A stretch of 62,712 nucleotides of DNA from Prochlorococcus sp. AG-315-D17 (GTDB lineage Bacteria; Cyanobacteriota; Cyanobacteriia; PCC-6307; Cyanobiaceae), in assembly GCA_003283685.1 (NCBI GenBank), contig QBWD01000004.1, forward strand, positions 1-62,712, read 5' to 3'. How positions within the stretch are numbered: position 1 is the first letter of the stretch; each line of letters begins with the position of its first letter. Below, in pieces: positions 20,936 through 30,362 of the stretch. The notes under the pieces were generated by a model, which was not told the DNA's origin, ran no database searches, and worked only from the letters and a program-made list of their open reading frames with translations. A program made the position numbers and the translations under genes.

Positions 20936-21688
20936 ATGTTTAGATCAATCAGATCCGATTTCTCAATTATCAAAGAACGAGATCCAGCAGCAAGAGGTTT
21001 TTTAGAGATAATCTTTTGCTATCCAGGATTTCAAGCTTTAACTATTCATAGAATTAGCCATAAGCTTTGGAAATATCAACTTCCGCTTTTACCAAGACTC
21101 ATGAGTCATGTCTCAAGAGCCCTAACTGGTGTAGAAATTCATCCAGGAGCAAAGATTGGAAGAGGTGTCTTTATTGATCATGGGATGGGTGTAGTTATTG
21201 GAGAAACAAGTGAGATAGGTAATCGTTGCCTTCTTTACCAAGGTGTAACTTTAGGAGGCACTGGGAAAGCAAGCGGAAAAAGACACCCAACTCTTGAAGA
21301 AAATGTCGTTATTGGCGCAGGTGCAAAAGTGCTGGGAGCTATTTATATCGGTACAAATACAAGAATTGGCGCAGGTTCAGTCGTAGTGAAAGATGTTGCA
21401 TCCAATAGTACCGTTGTTGGAATACCTGGAAGAGTTGTTCATCAAAGTGGCGTCAAAATCAACCCGCTTGCACATTCAGCATTACCAGATACTGAAGCTA
21501 ATGTTCTGCGTAACCTTATGGATAGGATTGATCAATTAGAAAATCAAATCATAGGTTTACAAGATTTAGTAAAAAGTATTCAAGTGGACGAGAGTAAAAA
21601 GGAGTTACTTATAGGTGAGTCGCAGAACTTAAAAGACAAAGAGATTATAGAATTTCTTGGCAATTCTGATAATGAAAAAAACCACTAA
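20936..21688 (+). CDS. cysE: Serine O-acetyltransferase
   Basis: A 250-residue enzyme making O-acetylserine, the carbon skeleton for cysteine. The left-handed beta-helix of hexapeptide repeats is obvious: IHPGAKIGRGVFIDHGMGVV (with catalytic His), IGETSEIGNRCLLYQGVTLG, then KRHPTLEENVVIGAGAKVLG and TRIGAGSVVVKDV. The C-terminal 60 residues are variable and coil-like. It is the shorter, plant/cyanobacterial-length form, lacking the long N-terminal helical domain of E. coli CysE. Confidence 0.95.
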   Translation: MFRSIRSDFSIIKERDPAARGFLEIIFCYPGFQALTIHRISHKLWKYQLPLLPRLMSHVSRALTGVEIHPGAKIGRGVFIDHGMGVVIGETSEIGNRCLLYQGVTLGGTGKASGKRHPTLEENVVIGAGAKVLGAIYIGTNTRIGAGSVVVKDVASNSTVVGIPGRVVHQSGVKINPLAHSALPDTEANVLRNLMDRIDQLENQIIGLQDLVKSIQVDESKKELLIGESQNLKDKEIIEFLGNSDNEKNH

Positions 21689-21711
21689 GACAATTCGAAT
21701 CTAACATAAGA

Positions 21712-22509
21712 TCAAAGTAAAAATGGTAATTTCCGAAGCTCAAGATTTAAAATAAAAAGAGAAACAAAAAGTCCTATTAAATTAATAGATAATATAAATA
21801 TTGACTCTGTATAGTTAATATATCCATATATCACACTAGTCCTAAATGGATCTAAGATTTTATAAATAAAATTGATATTTGCAATCCATGACAAGTCTCC
21901 AAGAGTTTCTTTTCTATATAATATTGGAGATGTTAAGAAAACCAATTGTAATATAATTGGCACCAATTGTGCAATATCTGTGAAGCGAATACTTATCAAG
22001 CAAATTAACAGCGGGAACCAATATATAAAAATAATTAAATTGAACAAAGGCAGCCAAGAAAATAATACAAAATTAGAAAATAGCGAACTTTTCAAGAAAA
22101 GTAATACTATAAAAACAAGTATAAATGACTGAAAAAAAGTCTGAATCTGAAATGACCATTCCTCTAAAGTATAAAAAAGAGGACTAAGATTCATATTTTT
22201 TATATTTGAAGAATTATGAGCAAAAAGATTAGGAGCATTTGCTATAGATGAACTTATGGTATTCCAAATAATTAAACCCATTCCTAAATAAATAAAATAA
22301 TCTCTAAAATCATCTACTTTAAAAACAGTCCCATATACGACACCTAAGGTTGCAATAGATAATAAATTGGAAAACCCTAGCCAAAAACTACCAAGAGTTG
22401 TTCTTACAAATCTAGCTCTTGTTCTTGATGTGGCTGTATACCACCATACTCGCCTAGTTCTAAAAGCAAATTTTAAATTATCTAATATCATTTCTATGAT
22501 AATAATCAT
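21712..22509 (-). CDS. ABC-2 type polysaccharide exporter permease (Wzm-like)
   Basis: A 265-residue integral membrane protein of the ABC-2 polysaccharide export family. The N-terminal cytosolic block TRARFVRTTLGSFWLGFSNL fits Wzm/KpsM/TagG proteins, followed by about six membrane segments (near 45-65, 70-85, 115-135, 145-170, 175-200, 232-255). It would form the channel for an undecaprenyl-linked glycan. The first 32 bases overlap the end of the ATPase gene upstream; an internal ATG at 22491 is an alternative start with less overlap. The gene order is ATPase then permease, the reverse of many wzm-wzt operons. Confidence 0.85.
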   Translation of the reverse strand: MIIIIEMILDNLKFAFRTRRVWWYTATSRTRARFVRTTLGSFWLGFSNLLSIATLGVVYGTVFKVDDFRDYFIYLGMGLIIWNTISSSIANAPNLFAHNSSNIKNMNLSPLFYTLEEWSFQIQTFFQSFILVFIVLLFLKSSLFSNFVLFSWLPLFNLIIFIYWFPLLICLISIRFTDIAQLVPIILQLVFLTSPILYRKETLGDLSWIANINFIYKILDPFRTSVIYGYINYTESIFILSINLIGLFVSLFILNLELRKLPFLL

Positions 22510-23854
22510 GAGTATGATAATAATTCAAAGCAGCTTCTAATAATCCATCATAAACAATTGATCCATGGTTAAAAACTATGCCTCTAACACAAAATTGCTT
22601 TAACAATAATTCTGAGTGACTTGCCAAAAATAATGTTGCAGCAGAGTCCATAAATTTTTTTAATCTCTTTTCTGCTCTTGCAAAGAAATCAGCATCACCT
22701 GTCCCAAATCCTTCATCTATTGCAAGACAATCATGAGGACTTGATGTGAGAATTGAAAAAATCAATCTTGCAGACATTCCTTCACTATAAGTTTTAATAG
22801 GTAATGAGATATATGATCCTAAACCAGAGAATTCAATGATTTCTCCTAGGAAGCCCTCAAAACCTTTTAGATTATAATTCTGAAGTAAATAATGTGCTTT
22901 ACATGCATCAATACCTGTCAATTCTGAGCTAGTTAAAAAAGCCTTTTGTAGCATTGGATATACATCTACGGAAATAGAGATTCTTCCATTTGTAGGTTTG
23001 TAAATTCCTGATATTAATCTTAAAAAACTACTTTTGCCAGAACCATTATGTCCAATCAAGGCAACTCGTTCTCCTCTCATAACAGTCAAATTAATGTTGT
23101 TTAATGCTATAATATTTGTTCCTGTTTTTGATTGATTTAACTCCCCCCCTGTTAAGCTAGATACTCTATTAACTAACCTCTTTGTTATTAACCTACTTTC
23201 TGGACAATAGACAGGTATAGCAAGATTTACATTTTTAATCTCAATTGCTAATCTGGTAAGAATCTCTATAGTCCCTCCAGAAAGTGATAAGATTAAAAAG
23301 TCAATTTCATTCTTAGAAACCTTTTGCAAAATAATATTTTCAAGAAAATTAGATACTTTAATTAAGGCATTACCGGATATCCATGGGTTAAGGGATTCAG
23401 GTTGATATAAATTCATCAAGTTTATTTGTTTACTTATCTGTTTAGTAAAAAGTTCAGCGGCATAAACCTTATTATCTAATACCTCTCTATCTTTTTCTAA
23501 TTGTTTAGATTTAGTAGGGAGAGTCTTATTAGCTCCCCAAAGCAACTGATAAACAATATCAGAGATTAAATAGTTTTTGACTTCAATATTATTTAACCAG
23601 TAATTTAGAGTATCAAAATCAACCTTCCTGCCATAAAGATTAATATATAGTTGATTAATTTGAAATTCAATTGACTTTCCTATGCCAAGCTGAATTTTAT
23701 ACTCATCTTGTAGAGATAATTGATTAGATATATCGCGAATTGTTGCTAAATTATAAGAAGTTGAATGCCAATAATTTATACCCGATGGATCTCCAGGTCT
23801 ACCGAAATAAGCAATATAAAGTTTCTGTATTTCCTTTGTATCAATACAAATCAT
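22478..23854 (-). CDS. Wzt-type polysaccharide ABC exporter ATPase with N-terminal DUF4214-like domain
   Basis: 458 residues in two parts. Residues 1 to about 205 carry two DUF4214-type units (LYIAYFGRPGDPSGINYW near 12 and LYINLYGRKVDFDTLNYW near 70) and match, segment by segment, the N-terminus of the 970-residue secreted protein at 43788-46700. Residues of about 235-455 are an ABC ATPase of the KpsT/Wzt type: Walker A GHNGSGKS near 265, signature YSEGMSARL near 357, Walker B CLAIDEGFG near 376, H-loop LASHSE. Classical Wzt proteins of the O9a type carry a C-terminal carbohydrate-binding domain; here it is missing and the extra domain is at the other end. The start lies 20 bases after secA on the same strand. 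Confidence 0.86.
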   Translation of the reverse strand: MICIDTKEIQKLYIAYFGRPGDPSGINYWHSTSYNLATIRDISNQLSLQDEYKIQLGIGKSIEFQINQLYINLYGRKVDFDTLNYWLNNIEVKNYLISDIVYQLLWGANKTLPTKSKQLEKDREVLDNKVYAAELFTKQISKQINLMNLYQPESLNPWISGNALIKVSNFLENIILQKVSKNEIDFLILSLSGGTIEILTRLAIEIKNVNLAIPVYCPESRLITKRLVNRVSSLTGGELNQSKTGTNIIALNNINLTVMRGERVALIGHNGSGKSSFLRLISGIYKPTNGRISISVDVYPMLQKAFLTSSELTGIDACKAHYLLQNYNLKGFEGFLGEIIEFSGLGSYISLPIKTYSEGMSARLIFSILTSSPHDCLAIDEGFGTGDADFFARAEKRLKKFMDSAATLFLASHSELLLKQFCVRGIVFNHGSIVYDGLLEAALNYYHTHDYYHRNDIR

Positions 23855-23874
23855 TTAGATATAAATTATAAATA

Positions 23875-26712
23875 CTAAGTTTCAGCTTTTTTTGAAGAAG
23901 GTTGGAACATAAACATAGAATAAATAACATTCCTTCTCATGTTAATCATCATTTCTAGGAACATATCATAACCTTCATTTTTATATTCAATTAATGGATC
24001 CTTTTGTCCATAGCCCCTTAATCCTACTGATTCACGCAAAGCATCCATTGATTGAAGATGTTCTCTCCAAAGAGTATCAAGTTGTTGGAGAATAAAAAAT
24101 CTTTCAGCTTCTCTCATGATTCCAGGATGCGATTCTTCAAGTTTAGCTTCTTTCAGATCGTAAGCATTTCTCAATTGTTCTTTTAAGAAATTCTTTAACT
24201 GATTTATATCTAAACCTGATAAATCATCTATATTAAGATCATCCAAAATATAAATAAATTCCTTTACTTTTGACACTAATTGTTTTAGATCCCATTCTTC
24301 AGGTGGTAAGTCTTCATTAACATAAGCTTCAACTATTTCCTCCATTGTTCTTTCACCATAACCTATAACTTGGAGTTTTAATTCTCTACCTTCTAAAACT
24401 CTTCTTCGTTCTTTATAAACAGCTCTTCTTTGATTATTCATTACTTCATCATATTCAAATATTTGTTTCCTAATATCATAGTAATAGGTTTCTACTTTCT
24501 TCTGAGCTCCCTCTAATGAGCGCGTTAACATTCCAGATTCTATTGGCATATCTTCTTCAACCCGAAAAGCATTCATAAGTCCCGCCACCCTATCACCGCC
24601 AAATATACGCAATAAATTATCTTCTAAAGATAAAAAGAATCTAGTACTGCCTAAATCTCCTTGACGACCAGACCTACCTCTTAATTGATTATCAACTCTC
24701 CGAGATTCATGTCTCTCTGTACCAATCACATGCAACCCACCAACCTCTCTAACTGTTTTTTCTTCATGACTAATTACAGATTCATATTCTTTTTTTATTA
24801 AGCTAATAACAGTTCTTAAAGATGCAATAGTTTCGTCATCAGTAGGAGTTTTCTCAGCAGCTACAGAAATATAATCATCCAACTTCATGGAAGTTATAGA
24901 TCTGTCTCCCAATGATTTAACAAGAGTAGATGCCAAGTTATTAATAGCTTTATCGGTTTCATCAGTTAATACAGCAGGAAATAAATTCCTCAAAGAAGAT
25001 ATTTGGTTATTTCGTAAATTCTCAGACTTATTTTCTGATGATTTAAAACCCATTGATCCAGATTCTGTATTTCTTTGCAAAGGAATAGGAGGTTTATGAC
25101 CTTCTTCAGGCTTAACCAAACGAGGACTAAGAATCTGTTTAATTTTTAAACGCGACATATAATCACTATTACCTCCAAGAATGATGTCAGTTCCTCGCCC
25201 TGCCATATTTGTGGCAATTGTCACAGCACCTGATCGACCTGCTTGGGCAACAATTTCTGCTTCTCTTTCCACATTTTCTGGTTTTGCATTTAACAAGTTA
25301 TGAGGAATGTCCTCCTCAGACAGAAGTGTGCTTAATAATTCACTTTTTTCAACACTAGTGGTACCAATAAGTACAGGCCTGCCCTTCTTATGAATAACTG
25401 CTGTCTCCTTTGCTACTGCACGCCATTTTGCTGATTCTGTCTTAAAAACCTGATCAGCCCAGTCAGCCCTGGAGATTTTTCGATTAGTAGGAATAACAGT
25501 GGTTTCTAATTTATAAGTTTTCTCAAATTCAACTTCTTCAGTTTTGGCCGTTCCTGTCATTCCGGATAGTCTTGGATATAAAAGAAAGAAGTTTTGATAA
25601 GTAATTGAAGCTAAAGTTTGAGTTTCTGGTTGAATTGGAAGATTTTCTTTTGCTTCAATTGCTTGATGCTGTCCATCGCTCCAGCGTCTTCCCGGCATAA
25701 CTCTTCCTGTAAATTCATCAACAATTACAGCTTCCTTATCTCGGACTATGTAGTTAACGTCTTTAGTGAAAAGCTCTTTTGCTTTTAATGCATTAGTAAC
25801 ATAATGAGCCCAGGGATCTTTCGGATCATATAAGTCTTGAACCTGTAAAAACTTTTCAGTTTTAGAGAATCCTTCATCAGTCAAAATACAACTTCGTTGT
25901 TTCTCATCGACTTCGTAATCACCCTCTGGATCAATTCCTTCCTTACTCATTTCTTTAGCTCTGAATAAGTTTTTTACAACCTCAGCAGCTTTTTGATATT
26001 TTTCCTGAGATCTTTCTACTTGTCCAGAAATTATCAAAGGTGTTCTCGCCTCATCTATAAGGATTGAATCAACCTCATCAATAACACAAAATTGAAAATC
26101 CCTTTGAACTATTTCGGCTTTATCTGCAGCCATATTATCTCGCAAATAATCGAACCCAAGTTCTGAATTAGTTGCATAGGTAATATCACACTTGTAATTC
26201 TCCTTTCTTTGCAATGGATTCATATCCTGCTGAACTAATCCAACGCTGAGTCCAAGAAATCTATGAATTTGCCCCATCCATTCGGCATCTCGTCTTGCCA
26301 GATAGTCATTGACTGTAACTACATGGACTCCTCGACCAGTCAATGCATTTAAATAGCTAGGTAAAGTTGCGACCAATGTCTTACCTTCACCTGTTTTCAT
26401 TTCAGCAATTTGACCTTCATGCAGCACCATTCCACCAATCAGCTGTACGTCAAAATGCCTCATTCCTAATACTCTTTTAGAAGCCTCTCGAACTACCGCA
26501 AAAGCTTCAGGGAGCAAATCATCAAGAGCAGAAAGTTGCTCATCAACTGAGGATATCTTGCCCAAGCGTTCTCTGAACTCATTAGTACGCGATCTCAAGT
26601 CATCATCACTTAAAGGAATTAAATCCTCTTCAAAAATATTGACATCAGAAACAAGCGGGTAATATCTTTTAAGCTTGCGGGTATTTGGATCACCTAGTAA
26701 CTTTGAAAACAT
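23875..26712 (-). CDS. secA: Preprotein translocase motor SecA
   Basis: A 945-residue SecA. The DEAD-motor starts with [20 protein letters not shown] and the Walker [21 protein letters not shown]; the DEAD-equivalent box is [20 protein letters not shown]. The second helicase domain contains [14 protein letters not shown] and [21 protein letters not shown], and the helical scaffold/wing follow. The C-terminus ends without the zinc-binding CxCxSG tail, as in many cyanobacterial SecA proteins, and there is an insertion of about 90 residues near 530-620. It drives Sec-dependent export. The glycan-exporter ATPase gene follows after 20 bases with no terminator seen. Confidence 0.97.
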   Translation of the reverse strand: MFSKLLGDPNTRKLKRYYPLVSDVNIFEEDLIPLSDDDLRSRTNEFRERLGKISSVDEQLSALDDLLPEAFAVVREASKRVLGMRHFDVQLIGGMVLHEGQIAEMKTGEGKTLVATLPSYLNALTGRGVHVVTVNDYLARRDAEWMGQIHRFLGLSVGLVQQDMNPLQRKENYKCDITYATNSELGFDYLRDNMAADKAEIVQRDFQFCVIDEVDSILIDEARTPLIISGQVERSQEKYQKAAEVVKNLFRAKEMSKEGIDPEGDYEVDEKQRSCILTDEGFSKTEKFLQVQDLYDPKDPWAHYVTNALKAKELFTKDVNYIVRDKEAVIVDEFTGRVMPGRRWSDGQHQAIEAKENLPIQPETQTLASITYQNFFLLYPRLSGMTGTAKTEEVEFEKTYKLETTVIPTNRKISRADWADQVFKTESAKWRAVAKETAVIHKKGRPVLIGTTSVEKSELLSTLLSEEDIPHNLLNAKPENVEREAEIVAQAGRSGAVTIATNMAGRGTDIILGGNSDYMSRLKIKQILSPRLVKPEEGHKPPIPLQRNTESGSMGFKSSENKSENLRNNQISSLRNLFPAVLTDETDKAINNLASTLVKSLGDRSITSMKLDDYISVAAEKTPTDDETIASLRTVISLIKKEYESVISHEEKTVREVGGLHVIGTERHESRRVDNQLRGRSGRQGDLGSTRFFLSLEDNLLRIFGGDRVAGLMNAFRVEEDMPIESGMLTRSLEGAQKKVETYYYDIRKQIFEYDEVMNNQRRAVYKERRRVLEGRELKLQVIGYGERTMEEIVEAYVNEDLPPEEWDLKQLVSKVKEFIYILDDLNIDDLSGLDINQLKNFLKEQLRNAYDLKEAKLEESHPGIMREAERFFILQQLDTLWREHLQSMDALRESVGLRGYGQKDPLIEYKNEGYDMFLEMMINMRRNVIYSMFMFQPSSKKAET

Positions 26713-26951
26713 TTATTTTTTGTATCAGTCAATTAATTTTATTATAATATATCTAAAGATAGGTATCCTCTAAAAATTAATTTTTTGAAGGGTAATCAAT
26801 ATAGAAATTAAATAAAATATGTAAATCATTATAGAATATTTGTAATACAATTTTTTCATTTTACTTTCTTAAAGTTTCAACTTGCACATATTCATTTGAT
26901 TGTAATAGTCACTAATACAGTAAAATCATAAGGTTACGCTATAGACCAATA

Positions 26952-28031
26952 GTGAGTCCAATCAAAACTGCTCTCATAACAGGCATAACAGGTCAAGATG
27001 GAAGCTACCTTGCCGAATTACTAATTGATAAAGGATATAAAGTACATGGCTTAATTAGGCGCTCAAGTTCACCCAACATTTCAAGAATTGAGGAGTTATT
27101 AAAATCAAACCAAAATATTGAACTTCATTATGGTGATTTAACTGACAGCCTAAGCATCTTGAGAATAATAGAAGAGGTTAAACCAGATGAAATTTATAAC
27201 CTTGCCGCTCAAAGTCACGTAGGAGTAAGTTTTGACCAGGCCGAATACACCGCTGAAACCGATGCTTTAGGACCTTTAAGAATACTTGAAGCTGTACGAA
27301 TTCTAGGATTGACTAAAAGGACTCGCATTTACCAAGCAAGTACATCAGAATTATACGGTCTTATACAAGAGAAAGCTCAATCTGAGTCAACACCATTTTA
27401 CCCAAGAAGCCCATATGGAGTAGCAAAATTATATGCTTATTGGATAACAATTAACTATCGCGAGTCATACAATTTATTTGCATGTAATGGTATTTTGTTT
27501 AATCATGAATCACCTAGAAGAGGAGAAACATTTGTAACACGAAAAATCACCAAAGGTCTTTCGAGAATACAAAATAAGCTTGAGAATTGTTTATTCATGG
27601 GTAATATAGATTCCTTAAGAGATTGGGGACACGCAAAAGATTATGTTGAGATGCAATGGAGAATGCTTCAGCAAGAAAAGCCTGAGGACTACGTCATTGC
27701 AACTGGCATACAAACATCAGTAAGAAACTTTATAGAGATTTCAGCTCAGAAGTTAGGTTGGAGAGGAATCGAATGGGAAGGAAATAGGACTAATGAAATT
27801 GGCCGAAGGAAAGATAATGGAAATATAGTTATTAGAATAGATCCAAGATTCTACAGACCCGCAGAGGTGGATAATCTTCTTGGCGACCCTAGCAAAGCTC
27901 ATTCAAAACTTGGATGGAAACCATCCTCCACATTAGATGGACTAATATCAGAAATGATTTCAAGCGATATGGAATTAGCGTTAAAAGAGGCAAGAGATCT
28001 GAGAGTCAATGAATCAGTTAAGTATCAATAA
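26952..28031 (+). CDS. gmd: GDP-mannose 4,6-dehydratase
   Basis: 359 residues; a short-chain dehydrogenase-type enzyme converting GDP-mannose to GDP-4-keto-6-deoxymannose. The NADP site is [14 protein letters not shown], the catalytic Thr/Glu block is STSELYG, and the Tyr-Lys pair is in [12 protein letters not shown]. The GMD-specific loop is [16 protein letters not shown], and the end has [14 protein letters not shown]. The start is a GTG. It diverges from secA across 239 bases. Its product can feed D-rhamnose, fucose or perosamine pathways; no partner reductase is visible in the window. Confidence 0.92.
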   Translation: MSPIKTALITGITGQDGSYLAELLIDKGYKVHGLIRRSSSPNISRIEELLKSNQNIELHYGDLTDSLSILRIIEEVKPDEIYNLAAQSHVGVSFDQAEYTAETDALGPLRILEAVRILGLTKRTRIYQASTSELYGLIQEKAQSESTPFYPRSPYGVAKLYAYWITINYRESYNLFACNGILFNHESPRRGETFVTRKITKGLSRIQNKLENCLFMGNIDSLRDWGHAKDYVEMQWRMLQQEKPEDYVIATGIQTSVRNFIEISAQKLGWRGIEWEGNRTNEIGRRKDNGNIVIRIDPRFYRPAEVDNLLGDPSKAHSKLGWKPSSTLDGLISEMISSDMELALKEARDLRVNESVKYQ

Positions 28032-28070
28032 ATAGGAATAAATGTTATTATCAATCAGTAGGTTAAATCA

Positions 28071-29249
28071 ATGTATCTAACATATAAAGATGTTATTGGG
28101 AGCAGTGAAGTCGAACATAGTAAGATCACACTAAATAACAAAGAAACCCTTACTTATTATATTGACCAAACAAATGGCATTAATATTATTGATAGATATC
28201 CAGTAATAGCACACGGGACAATACAATCAAATAGTATACAAATTTCCTGTATCGGACATGATAATTTAGAAGCAAATTTTATAAGAAATAGTTTGGATGA
28301 ATTAGATAAAATAATCGATTTAGACTTTATAGAAATGTCTCACTATAATGGATCACTACTTGATATATATCATGTTAATCATTCATCAAGTTTTACTGAA
28401 CCAAATATTATTGGTCAGGCACTGTCACAAAGATCAGAAGCTGGATCCTGGTGGGAGATTATATGGAAAGATAGTTTCCTATCCGGAGAGATTAATATAA
28501 ATTCAGATCAAAATACTATCATTCATGAAATAGGTCATACCCTAGGTTTAAGCCATCCATTTAATGATCCTTACAATAAGCTGTTTGATACTGAAGATAC
28601 AGTTATGTCATATAATAGAGGTGCTGGTGGATGGAACAATTGGTTCACAAAAATTGATTTAAATGCTCTTATTAGTATTTGGGGAAGAGAAGATGATCTT
28701 GGTTTTATAAATTATAGTATGACTAGTGATAATTATAAATTTCAAAAGAATTCTAGTAAGACATATTCTATCAATACAGAACTAGGTCTAGAAGATATTA
28801 GCGAAGTTAACACCTTACAATTTCCAGACAAAACTATTGACGTAAAAAAAGACATCATAGATGTGTTTAATCTGATAGTGGAGAAGGATCATATAACTGG
28901 AAAAATCTATAGGCTTTACAATGCTGCGTTTGGTCGTTTTCCGGATAAGGAAGGTTTAATTTATTGGATTGAGTCTAATAAATCTGGAATAGATACTTAT
29001 AGAAATATTGCTAGTTCATTTATTATCTCCAAAGAATTTGAAGATTTATATGATACTAATCCTAGTAATGAGAAATATATTACAGCTCTTTATACAAATA
29101 TTTTAGATAGAGCAGGAGACTCAGAAGGTTTTAATTATTGGCTAAATCAAATAAACAAAGGACATGAAGATAAAAGCGAACTACTAATGGGATTTTCTGA
29201 ATCTTTGGAGAATAAAGAACTCTTTTCTAATGAAACAAGCTTTGTTTAA
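28071..29249 (+). CDS. Metzincin-like secreted zinc metalloprotease with C-terminal DUF4214 module
   Basis: 392 residues. The zinc site HEIGHTLGLSH (about 151-161) is the complete HExxHxxGxxH of metzincins, and VMSYN (about 178) supplies the Met-turn, as in serralysins. Residues of about 275-390 hold two DUF4214-type units (LYNAAFGRFPDKEGLIYW and LYTNILDRAGDSEGFNYW). No RTX nonapeptides are visible and there is no N-terminal signal peptide, so export by the adjacent type I system is likely. It starts 39 bases after gmd. Possible roles are processing or shedding of the surface layer (inference). Confidence 0.8.
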   Translation: MYLTYKDVIGSSEVEHSKITLNNKETLTYYIDQTNGINIIDRYPVIAHGTIQSNSIQISCIGHDNLEANFIRNSLDELDKIIDLDFIEMSHYNGSLLDIYHVNHSSSFTEPNIIGQALSQRSEAGSWWEIIWKDSFLSGEININSDQNTIIHEIGHTLGLSHPFNDPYNKLFDTEDTVMSYNRGAGGWNNWFTKIDLNALISIWGREDDLGFINYSMTSDNYKFQKNSSKTYSINTELGLEDISEVNTLQFPDKTIDVKKDIIDVFNLIVEKDHITGKIYRLYNAAFGRFPDKEGLIYWIESNKSGIDTYRNIASSFIISKEFEDLYDTNPSNEKYITALYTNILDRAGDSEGFNYWLNQINKGHEDKSELLMGFSESLENKELFSNETSFV

Positions 29250-29314
29250 ATACACAATTGCACGTTCAAGACGAAACATAGCGAAATAATTCAAGGGATT
29301 GTATCTTGGTAATG

Positions 29315-29320
29315 TATAAT
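29315..29320 (+). promoter_or_regulatory. Candidate extended -10 promoter of the small 61-residue protein gene
   Basis: A consensus TATAAT preceded by TG lies 24 bases before the ATG at 29345. No clear -35 box is visible, as is usual in Prochlorococcus promoters. It would start a transcript with a very short leader covering the small protein and perhaps the following secretion genes. Confidence 0.4.
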
Positions 29321-29344
29321 TAACTTTGATTTTATATTTTAAAC

Positions 29345-29530
29345 ATGGCAACTGTTACTATCGATGATAAAGAATATAATTTAGACGATTTATCTGATAC
29401 CGCAAAGAAATTATTGGCCAGTTTACAATTTGCTCAATCTGAAATTCAACGAACACAAGCCAACTTAGCTTTAATGAATACAGCCGCAAGTACTTATTCA
29501 AATCAACTACAGCAAGAACTAAAAAAATAA
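29345..29530 (+). CDS. Small conserved-type protein, DUF6447-like
   Basis: A 61-residue protein starting MATVTIDDKEYNLDDLSD, followed by a predicted amphipathic helical stretch rich in Gln, Ala and Leu. The pattern of a short beta hairpin, a D/E-L-S-D turn and a long helix resembles a family of tiny proteins common in marine cyanobacteria and their phages; I believe this is DUF6447 but could not check. It sits between the metalloprotease and the type I secretion genes on the same strand, with its own probable promoter. Function is unknown. Confidence 0.6.
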   Translation: MATVTIDDKEYNLDDLSDTAKKLLASLQFAQSEIQRTQANLALMNTAASTYSNQLQQELKK

Positions 29531-29615
29531 ATCTAGTACTTAACATATACATACAACAGAAACTACAATATCTGATGCAGATATTCTACTAATTCAACTA
29601 TTTCTGAGAGTTATA

Positions 29616-30362
29616 ATGAAATCACTTAAATGTTTAAACAAAGAATCAATTGAACTTCTAAATAATAACAAATTACTTAAGCCTCTTATCCATGCAGAGT
29701 ATATAAAAAATATACTTAAAGAAGTAATTATAGAAAAAGAACTCTCAAATGAAATAACTGATAAATTCCTTGCTAAATATGATCTTAATGATCCCCAAAA
29801 ATATAAAGAATGGTTAGAAAAAAATAACCTAACTAATTTAGAGGTTAGAAATCTTGCATTAGCAGATATTAGACTAAAACGCTATTGCATGGAAAACTTT
29901 GAACATCAAATAGAATCTAGATTTTTAGAAAGGAAAGATCATTTAGATATGTTCGTATATAGCATGATTAGAGTAAAAGAATATTTTAAAGCTAATGAAT
30001 TATATTTGAGAATTATCGAAAAGGAAGAAGATATTGGAGATTTGGCAAGTAAATTTTCAGAAGGACCTGAGAAGAAGAGTCGAGGAGTAGTTGGTCCATT
30101 ATCATTAGAAGCAGCACACCCCATCCTTGCGAAGCAATTAAAAGATTGCAAACCAGGCGAGATTAAGTCTCCTATTCAAATAGAAAAATTTCATATAGTT
30201 TGTAGATTAGAATCACATGACCCAGCTAAACTAGATCAAGCAATGCGTGAAAAGATGTCAATAGAATTATTTGATAAATGGATAGAAAAGCCTATTGAAG
30301 AAATTAATAATGAACTTCTAAGTAATTTAAAAACCAACAGAAATACTGAGGCTGGTTCATGA
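29616..30362 (+). CDS. Parvulin-type peptidyl-prolyl isomerase of the type I secretion cluster
   Basis: 248 residues. A helical N-terminal region (about 10-105) is followed by a rotamase domain (about 120-225). The rotamase blocks IGDLASKFSEGPEKKSRGVV and LKDCKPGEIKSPIQIEKFHI match the PpiC/SurA core. There is no signal peptide, so it probably stays in the cytoplasm, unlike SurA. Its TGA overlaps the ATG of the ABC exporter gene (ATGA), implying translational coupling. A role in keeping a Pro-containing substrate export-competent is an inference from this coupling. Confidence 0.8.
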   Translation: MKSLKCLNKESIELLNNNKLLKPLIHAEYIKNILKEVIIEKELSNEITDKFLAKYDLNDPQKYKEWLEKNNLTNLEVRNLALADIRLKRYCMENFEHQIESRFLERKDHLDMFVYSMIRVKEYFKANELYLRIIEKEEDIGDLASKFSEGPEKKSRGVVGPLSLEAAHPILAKQLKDCKPGEIKSPIQIEKFHIVCRLESHDPAKLDQAMREKMSIELFDKWIEKPIEEINNELLSNLKTNRNTEAGS

